Shown one piece after another: positions 5,456 through 10,187 of a DNA stretch of 10,187 nucleotides (the first letter of the stretch is position 1; each line of letters starts with the position of its first letter). The notes below the pieces were generated by a model. It made no database searches. It was not told the DNA's origin and worked only from the letters and a program-made list of their open reading frames with translations. Both the position numbers and the translations under genes were made by a program. Source of the stretch: Thermoplasmata archaeon (GTDB lineage: Archaea > Thermoplasmatota > Thermoplasmata > Lutacidiplasmatales > UBA184). Where the stretch lies: the NCBI GenBank assembly GCA_030037035.1, contig JASHSA010000142.1, positions 1 to 10,187 of the forward strand, read 5' to 3'.

Positions 5456-6817
5456 ATGACCGAGAACTCCAGTGGAAACGGGGGGGTGGGGGTGCCGGCC
5501 GGGGCGCCCGCGCCCGGCGAGATGGCGTCGGCCGTGCGGACGGTGCGCGACCTGGCGCGGCAGCACTCCGCCCGGTTCGAGCGGTCGATCCCGCTGATCG
5601 CGAGCGAGAACCTGCTCTCCCCGTACGCGAAGGAGCTGCTCGTCTCCGACCTGCACTCCCGCTACGCGGAAGGGCTCCCCGGCGAGCGCTACTACGAAGG
5701 CAACGAGCTCGTCGACCGGATCGAGAACCTGACGCTCGAGCTCGCCCGGCGCCTGTTCCGCTGCTCGTTCGCCGACGTCCGGCCGATCTCCGGCACGGTC
5801 GCGAACCTCGCGGTCCTGAAGGCGCTCGCCGAGCCCGGCGCGCCGGTCGGCACGAGCCGCCTCGCGGACGGCGCCCACATCTCGAGCGCCGCGTTCGGCG
5901 CGTTCGGCCTGCGGGGGGTGCGGCCGGTCTACTACGCGTGGGACGAGGCCCGGATGACGATCGACGTCGCGCGGACGCGCGAGATCCTCCGCGCGGAGCG
6001 GCCGAAGCTCTGCCTGTTCGGCCTCTCGCTGTTCCTGTTCCCGATGCCGCTCGACGAGCTCCGCCCGACGCTCGAGGAGGTCGGCGCCACCGGCTGGTAC
6101 GACGCCGCGCACGTCCTCGGCCTGATCGCCGGCGGGGAGTTCCAGGACCCGCTCCGCGAGGGGTGCACCGTGCTGAGCGCGTCGACCCACAAGACGCTCC
6201 CCGGGCCCCAGCACGGGATCCTGCTCGCCGAGACGCGCGACGACGCCGTCGTCCAGCGCCTGCGCTCCGGCGCGTTCCCCGGCGTGACGAGCAACCACCA
6301 CCTCCACGCGATGGCCGCGCTCGCGGTCAGCCTCGCCGAGCACCTCGAGTTCGGCCGGGAGTACGCCCGGCGCACGGTCGCGAACGCGCGCGCGCTCGCC
6401 CAGGCGCTCCACGACAAGGGGTTCGACGTCCTCGCGGCGGAGCTCGGCTTCACCCGCTCCCACACGCTCGCCGTCCGGGTCGTGCGCGAGGGGGGCGGCG
6501 CCGACGTCGCCCGGCGCCTCGCCGACGCCGGGATCATCGCCAACAAGAACCTCCTGCCGGGGGACCGCAGCCCGAAGCAGCCGGGCGGGATCCGCCTCGG
6601 GACCCCCGAGGTGACGCGCGTCGGGATGGGCGAGCGGGAGATGGGCCGGATCGCCGAGCTGATGGACGCGCTCCTCCACCGGGGCCGCTCCGTCGAGGAG
6701 GTCGCCGCCCTCGCGGCGGAGCTGAAGCACGGCTTCACGACGCTGCGCTACTGCTTCGGCGCGGGCGAGGCGGCGTACCGCTACTACGACCTCGTCGGGC
6801 GCGAGCCGAACGCCTAG
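5456..6817 (+). CDS. glyA: Serine hydroxymethyltransferase
   Basis: SHMT is a PLP enzyme that interconverts serine and glycine, passing a one-carbon unit to a tetrahydropterin (tetrahydrofolate or tetrahydromethanopterin; the sequence does not decide which). The 453-residue product has IPLIASENLLSPYAKELLVSD (45-65), then YAEGLPGERYYEG (70-82) with Y70, E72 and Y80 in the usual active-site places. SGT (112-114) and H141 contact the cofactor region. D216 and H219 (YDAAH) bind the pyridine ring, the PLP lysine is K246 in STHKTLPGPQHG, and R380 in GGIRLGTPEVTRVG binds the substrate carboxylate. All key residues are present. The start is the ATG at 5456; ATG 5522 would also keep the fold, and the first 22 residues are Gly/Pro-rich. 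The stop codon shares CTAG with the stop of the convergent surface-protein gene, so the two genes end in a four-base overlap. Confidence 0.96.
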   Translation: MTENSSGNGGVGVPAGAPAPGEMASAVRTVRDLARQHSARFERSIPLIASENLLSPYAKELLVSDLHSRYAEGLPGERYYEGNELVDRIENLTLELARRLFRCSFADVRPISGTVANLAVLKALAEPGAPVGTSRLADGAHISSAAFGAFGLRGVRPVYYAWDEARMTIDVARTREILRAERPKLCLFGLSLFLFPMPLDELRPTLEEVGATGWYDAAHVLGLIAGGEFQDPLREGCTVLSASTHKTLPGPQHGILLAETRDDAVVQRLRSGAFPGVTSNHHLHAMAALAVSLAEHLEFGREYARRTVANARALAQALHDKGFDVLAAELGFTRSHTLAVRVVREGGGADVARRLADAGIIANKNLLPGDRSPKQPGGIRLGTPEVTRVGMGEREMGRIAELMDALLHRGRSVEEVAALAAELKHGFTTLRYCFGAGEAAYRYYDLVGREPNA

Positions 6818-9639
6818 CGGGGGCCGTCCCCCGGTCGGTCGTCCTCGAGGTCGCCGTCCCGTCGACGCAGGCTGCGGTCGAGCGCCTCCGGGTCGAGCGT
6901 CACCTGCGGGGGGGCCGCCGAGCTCGGCAGGCAGAACTGCGCGCGCCCCTGCGCGCCGAGCTTCGCGCTGAGCGTACCGTCGGCGACCAGGGAGGCGAGC
7001 CAGTCGGCGAGCGCGGGAGGGGCCGGCGCGGGACTCCACGCCGCCTCGATCCCGGCGAGGTCGACCGCCCCGGCGCGCCGGACGAGCTCGACCGCCTGCG
7101 CACGACCCTCGGCGAGGGCCCGGAGCGCCTGCTCGTCGGACTCTGCGCCGCGGGACCGCCGTCGCCGGCGGACGACCGCGAGCGCCACGACGCCGATCGC
7201 GCCGAGCGGAACGGCCGTCGCGACCGCCTCGATCGCCGGGCCGCTCGCGGCCGACCCGGGCGCCGCCGGGACCTCGATCGGGCCCAGGACGACCGCCCCC
7301 GCGGCGTCCTCGACGGTGACCTCGCCGGAGGCGGCCCCGGGGGCCGAATAGTTGACCCAGACCCCGCTCGCTCCACCGGGGAGCGAGATCGCGGCCACGA
7401 CGACGTCGGTCCGGTTCCCTCCGAAGTCGAGCTCGACCGTCAGTCGGGCTCCCGGGGCCGGGTTGCCGAACCGGTCGGCGACCCGCCAGAGCGTGGCGTT
7501 GTCGCGGTCGCCGGCCCGGGCGACCGCAGGGTCGAAGAGGTGGACGCTCGCCCGATCCGGGACGACGACGAGGTCGACCGCGCCGACCGGCCCCGGCAGT
7601 CCGGCGCCGTCCAGCGCGACGCTGACGGTCGTGGCGCTCCCGACGGTGACGGTCACGTTGAGCACCCCGCCGATCCACGCCGACGCCGGAACGCCGAAGA
7701 CGCCGCCGCCGAACGGCGCGAGCGGGCCGGCCCCGGACGCGTTGACCCAGGCGAGGACCGGTCCGCTCGCGGCGGTCACCGACAGCTCCGCGGTCGACGT
7801 GAACTCCGGGGAGGGCGCGCCGTTCGCGTCGAACGCACCCCAGGCGAGCTCGACCGGCGTCCCGGCGACGACCGCGTTCGCCGGGGGTGCGAGCACGCAC
7901 CTCACGGAGACCGCCGGGGCGGCGGCGACCGGGACGAGGAGCTCCTCCCGGACGACGGTGCCGAGGCGGTCGACGACGGCCAGCGTGACGTCGAGCACCC
8001 CGGCGGCGCTCGGTACGACCGTCACGGCGACCGCCCCGTCCGAACGACTCGTTCCGCTCGCGATCGGCTCCGGCAAGGAGGAGGCGTTCCACCAGTAGCG
8101 GAGCGGTAGCAGGCCGCCCGCGACGACGGCGGAGAGCCCGAGCGGCTCGCCGGCGCTCGCGTTCCCCCCCGACGTGCGGATCGCCTCCAGGCTCAGCGGG
8201 GCCGCGATCTCCACGTCGAACGCGGTCGACGCGTTCTCCCCGTCGGCGTCGACCGCCCAGGCGAGCGCGCTGTAGTTGCCCGGGCTCGGGTACGTCGGCG
8301 CGAAGCTCCAGCTGGGGCCCGGCGCCGCCGTGCAGGTCGGGGGCCCGGCGCCGGCGGCGAGGCAGGCGAGCGAGAACGGCCGGGAGCCGGAGCCGTTGGC
8401 GACGGTCACCTCGACGGTCGTGGGCAGCCCCGCGTAGCCGGCCGGCGCGGTCGGGACGACCGCGAGCTCGGGCCGCGGGTTCACCGTGACGTTCGGGAAC
8501 CGCCAGTCGGCGGTCGAGTCGCCGTTCGTCAGGTTCGCGGTCGGCTGCGCGATGCCCGCGCCCGGGTAGGTGACGAGCGCCGTGCAGTCGACGGCGACCG
8601 CCCCCTCCGACGCGCCGCCGACGGTGCACGACGCGGCGATCGGCGCGAGACCGAGACCGGGGTCGACGCTCGCACGGTAGGCGAACCCGGCCGCACCGAC
8701 CGCCGCGAGGCTGACCCGCGCGGTCCCTCCGACGTCGAGCGACGTCCGGTTCACTTGGGCGCTCTCGATCGCCGTCGCGATCGCGACGACCGTCACGCTC
8801 GACGTGACCGGCGGGAGCGACGTGCCGTCGACGACCGCGCTCGCCAGGACCGTGACCGTTCCGACGGCGGCCCCGTCGACCCCCCGCACGTCGACGCTCG
8901 CGCCGCTCGCCGGGCCGGAGAACGCCCAGCCGGTGCCGTTGACCTTCCAGGAGAGCTCCGGCGCCAGCGTGCTGACCGAGCCGGTCGCTCCGTACGCCGT
9001 CGCCGTGAGGGCGGTCACGGCGTTGACCGACGTCGTCACCGTCGGCCCCGCCGGCGAGATCGCGACCGACGCGAGCTCGTAGACGAGCGAGAGGGTGTAG
9101 TTGTCGAGGAGGCCCTTCGTCACGAGGGCGTAGCCGGCGGGAGCCCCGCCGGCGACCTCGAACCCTATCGGGCCGTAGTCCCGCTCGTAGGTGGTACAGA
9201 CGGTGCCGTTCGGGGTGCCGGCGCAGACCGACTTCGGGACCGGGGGGACGAACGCGAACGCCCCGTCGGAGGCCGTCACGGTGCGGTTCTCGAGCTCCGC
9301 GCAGCCGCGTGCGACCACCGAGCCGGTCGAGACGTCGAAACTGCTGTAGCTCACCCCGTACGTGTAGTTCAGCACCACATCGGCGGTCGCGCCGCTCCCC
9401 AGCGGGCCCCCGACGATCCCGAGCACGCCCTCGACCCCGGACGCCGGCAGGACGAGAGCGCACTCCCCCGCCGGGGAGAGCGGGAGAACGTGGGTCGTCG
9501 CGGCGGTCGCCCCGGAGGGGACCGGCGCGGTCGCGAGCAGCAGGGCCCCGCCGAACAGCGCGGCGATGGCCCATCGGTCAAGGCCCCCCGTCGCCCCCAC
9601 CCCCGCCCCCGATCGACGATCGCGGGCGGCCCCGACCAT
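6814..9639 (-). CDS. Large single-pass surface glycoprotein with Ig-like domains and a winged-helix-like cytoplasmic tail
   Basis: The 941-residue product begins with a signal peptide: hydrophobic core about 23-37, likely cleavage near ATA-A at 46-47. The ectodomain (about 47-800) is Ala/Gly/Val/Thr-rich with 18 N-X-S/T sequons and about 10 cysteines, some paired closely (C139/C148). Residues 192-290 resemble a bacterial Ig-like (Big) domain; 390-480 and 480-570 look like further Ig/PKD-type beta domains, including LPLRYWWNAS (511-520). One transmembrane helix (about 803-823) is followed by RRRRR, the positive-inside stop. The remaining 118 residues are cytoplasmic. Of these, 836-905 have a helix, helix, long helix (PPALADWLASLVADGTL) and beta wing (SAKLGAQGRAQFCLP), suggesting a winged helix. 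ATG 9639 is chosen; ATG 9660 overlaps the TATA-like patch, and GTG 9600 is also possible and gives a neater signal peptide. No enzyme motif is visible; adhesin, S-layer or sensor roles remain open. Confidence 0.88.
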   Translation of the reverse strand: MVGAARDRRSGAGVGATGGLDRWAIAALFGGALLLATAPVPSGATAATTHVLPLSPAGECALVLPASGVEGVLGIVGGPLGSGATADVVLNYTYGVSYSSFDVSTGSVVARGCAELENRTVTASDGAFAFVPPVPKSVCAGTPNGTVCTTYERDYGPIGFEVAGGAPAGYALVTKGLLDNYTLSLVYELASVAISPAGPTVTTSVNAVTALTATAYGATGSVSTLAPELSWKVNGTGWAFSGPASGASVDVRGVDGAAVGTVTVLASAVVDGTSLPPVTSSVTVVAIATAIESAQVNRTSLDVGGTARVSLAAVGAAGFAYRASVDPGLGLAPIAASCTVGGASEGAVAVDCTALVTYPGAGIAQPTANLTNGDSTADWRFPNVTVNPRPELAVVPTAPAGYAGLPTTVEVTVANGSGSRPFSLACLAAGAGPPTCTAAPGPSWSFAPTYPSPGNYSALAWAVDADGENASTAFDVEIAAPLSLEAIRTSGGNASAGEPLGLSAVVAGGLLPLRYWWNASSLPEPIASGTSRSDGAVAVTVVPSAAGVLDVTLAVVDRLGTVVREELLVPVAAAPAVSVRCVLAPPANAVVAGTPVELAWGAFDANGAPSPEFTSTAELSVTAASGPVLAWVNASGAGPLAPFGGGVFGVPASAWIGGVLNVTVTVGSATTVSVALDGAGLPGPVGAVDLVVVPDRASVHLFDPAVARAGDRDNATLWRVADRFGNPAPGARLTVELDFGGNRTDVVVAAISLPGGASGVWVNYSAPGAASGEVTVEDAAGAVVLGPIEVPAAPGSAASGPAIEAVATAVPLGAIGVVALAVVRRRRRSRGAESDEQALRALAEGRAQAVELVRRAGAVDLAGIEAAWSPAPAPPALADWLASLVADGTLSAKLGAQGRAQFCLPSSAAPPQVTLDPEALDRSLRRRDGDLEDDRPGDGPR

Positions 9640-9651
9640 CGCCGTGTTAGA

Positions 9652-9657
9652 GTTTAA
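9652..9657 (-). promoter_or_regulatory. TATA-like element for the surface-protein gene
   Basis: TTAAAC on the minus strand is the core of an AT-rich patch (9645-9660). A start site about 25 bases on would be near 9629, just inside the ATG at 9639. This mildly favours the in-frame GTG at 9600, which is preceded by a G-rich stretch. The start codon of the gene is therefore not settled. Confidence 0.35.
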
Positions 9658-9702
9658 CATCAACGGCGCGACCGAGGAACGCCGAACGGTGACGGGCCCC
9701 GC

Positions 9703-9707
9703 TAAAC
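9703..9707 (+). promoter_or_regulatory. TATA-like element for the DNA glycosylase gene
   Basis: TAAAC within GCTAAACG is the only AT-rich run on the plus strand before the ATG at 9732. Its centre is about 27 bases upstream, the spacing seen at tyrS and the thioesterase gene, so the message is probably leaderless. Confidence 0.4.
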
Positions 9708-9731
9708 GCCGGGCGGCTACCTCCTCGGTCG

Positions 9732-10187
9732 ATGGCCGGGCACGTGCGAACGCTCCTCGGTCCGCCCCGGCTCGCCTCCCTGGCTCGGCAGCGCGCGCAG
9801 CTCGAGCACTCCTCCCGGTCGGTCGTCTTCGCGTTCGACGGTCGACGGCTGATGCGCGCCTGGGGACCGCCGGCTCGGCCGTACGTCCTCGCCGTCGCGC
9901 CGAACGGAGGTCGTTGGACGGTCGAGGCGTGGGGCGTGGGCCCGGCCGAGGCCCGGCAGGCTGCGCGCGCACTGTTCTCGCTCGACGACCGCCTCGAGGC
10001 GTTCTACCGGTGCGTCCGGGCCGAACCGGTCCTGCGCGGCAGCGAGCGACGGTTCCACGGCCTTCGGCTGCCGAGGGACGCGAACGTCTACGAGTCGCTC
10101 CTGCACGCGATCGTCGGGCAGCAGCTCTCGGTCGCGAGCGCCCGCGCAATCATGCGACGGCTGTGCGCGCGCTGGGCGCGGCCGCTC
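9732..10187 (+). CDS. DNA-3-methyladenine glycosylase, AlkA/HhH-GPD type (N-terminal part, gene runs off the window)
   Basis: AlkA-type glycosylases remove alkylated bases from DNA to start base excision repair. The frame is open from the ATG at 9732 to the window edge (152 residues). Residues 1-85 form the less conserved N-terminal alpha/beta domain of AlkA-like enzymes (RSVVFAFDGRRLMRAW, then RWTVEAWGVGPAEARQAARALF). The HhH-GPD domain follows with LEAFYRCVRAEPVLRG (88-103) and the strong signature ANVYESLLHAIVGQQLSVAS (117-136), where IVGQQLS matches the conserved I[LV]GQQ[IL]S of the family. The helix-hairpin-helix and catalytic Asp expected further on lie outside the window, so activity and specificity cannot be judged. 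The gene diverges from the surface-protein gene and appears leaderless. Other HhH-GPD members (OGG1, EndoIII) fit less well because of the N-terminal domain and the GQQLS motif. Confidence 0.87.
   Translation, partial: MAGHVRTLLGPPRLASLARQRAQLEHSSRSVVFAFDGRRLMRAWGPPARPYVLAVAPNGGRWTVEAWGVGPAEARQAARALFSLDDRLEAFYRCVRAEPVLRGSERRFHGLRLPRDANVYESLLHAIVGQQLSVASARAIMRRLCARWARPL

Noticed and set aside
5404..8109. A 901-codon plus-strand open frame starting at the TATA island
   Set aside because: It is a shifted frame of glyA running into the antisense of the surface-protein gene; composition is Arg/Gly/Ala-rich and it matches no family.
4844..9574. A 1576-codon open frame on the minus strand
   Set aside because: Only its last 177 codons (from 5377) look like a protein. 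The rest is Arg-rich low-complexity translation antisense to glyA and out of frame with the surface-protein gene, as expected where stop codons are scarce in GC-rich DNA.
6814..9639. Surface protein as a protease or other enzyme
   Set aside because: Nothing in the ectodomain shows a catalytic motif; it is beta-rich, Thr/Gly/Val-rich and heavily sequon-bearing, which suits structural or binding domains.
1..10187. CRISPR array, tRNA gene, insertion sequence or integration site
   Set aside because: Reading both strands I found no regularly spaced repeats, no tRNA T-loop/acceptor pattern, no transposase or integrase reading frame, and no flanking inverted or direct repeats.

Overview
The window is very GC-rich (about 70% by eye) and reads as a chromosomal segment of an archaeon. 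The archaeal markers are an L7Ae ribosomal protein, a short archaeal/eukaryotic-type tyrosyl-tRNA synthetase, and an SRP 7S RNA with an archaeal Alu domain and helix 8. AT-rich TATA-like islands also sit about 24-28 bases before start codons, as in largely leaderless archaeal transcription. High GC, leaderless genes, a RAD55/KaiC-like ATPase fused to a long coiled coil, and a large Ig-rich surface glycoprotein would suit an uncultured Thermoplasmatota lineage; that placement is inference.

Layout from left to right. Positions 1-221 hold the 5' part of rpl7ae on the minus strand, with a structured leader. tyrS (354-1424, minus) follows, apparently leaderless. Divergent from it is a 744-residue protein (1547-3781, plus) with a helix-hairpin-helix-like N-terminus, a long coiled coil and a C-terminal KaiC-like ATPase domain. 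The SRP RNA gene (about 3865-4175, plus) has its own TATA element. Next are two tandem plus-strand genes (4234-4545 and 4554-4874) for small paralogous proteins of 103 and 106 residues that I do not recognise. A hotdog thioesterase (4844-5377, minus) overlaps the second of these tail to tail. Its promoter island is shared with a divergent serine hydroxymethyltransferase gene, glyA (5456-6817, plus). glyA ends in a four-base overlap with a 941-residue membrane-anchored surface protein (6814-9639, minus) that carries a cytoplasmic winged-helix-like tail. The window closes with the N-terminal 152 residues of an AlkA-type DNA glycosylase (9732 onward, plus).

The left half is biased toward translation and protein targeting (L7Ae, TyrRS, SRP RNA); the right half is a mix of metabolism, cell surface and DNA repair. 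The genes are mostly single transcription units in divergent or convergent pairs. The only likely operon is the tandem small-protein pair, where a Shine-Dalgarno sequence overlaps the first stop codon. There is no sign of a mobile element, CRISPR array or tRNA gene. The least explained items are the small paralogue pair, the coiled-coil/KaiC fusion, and the surface protein's cytoplasmic tail.
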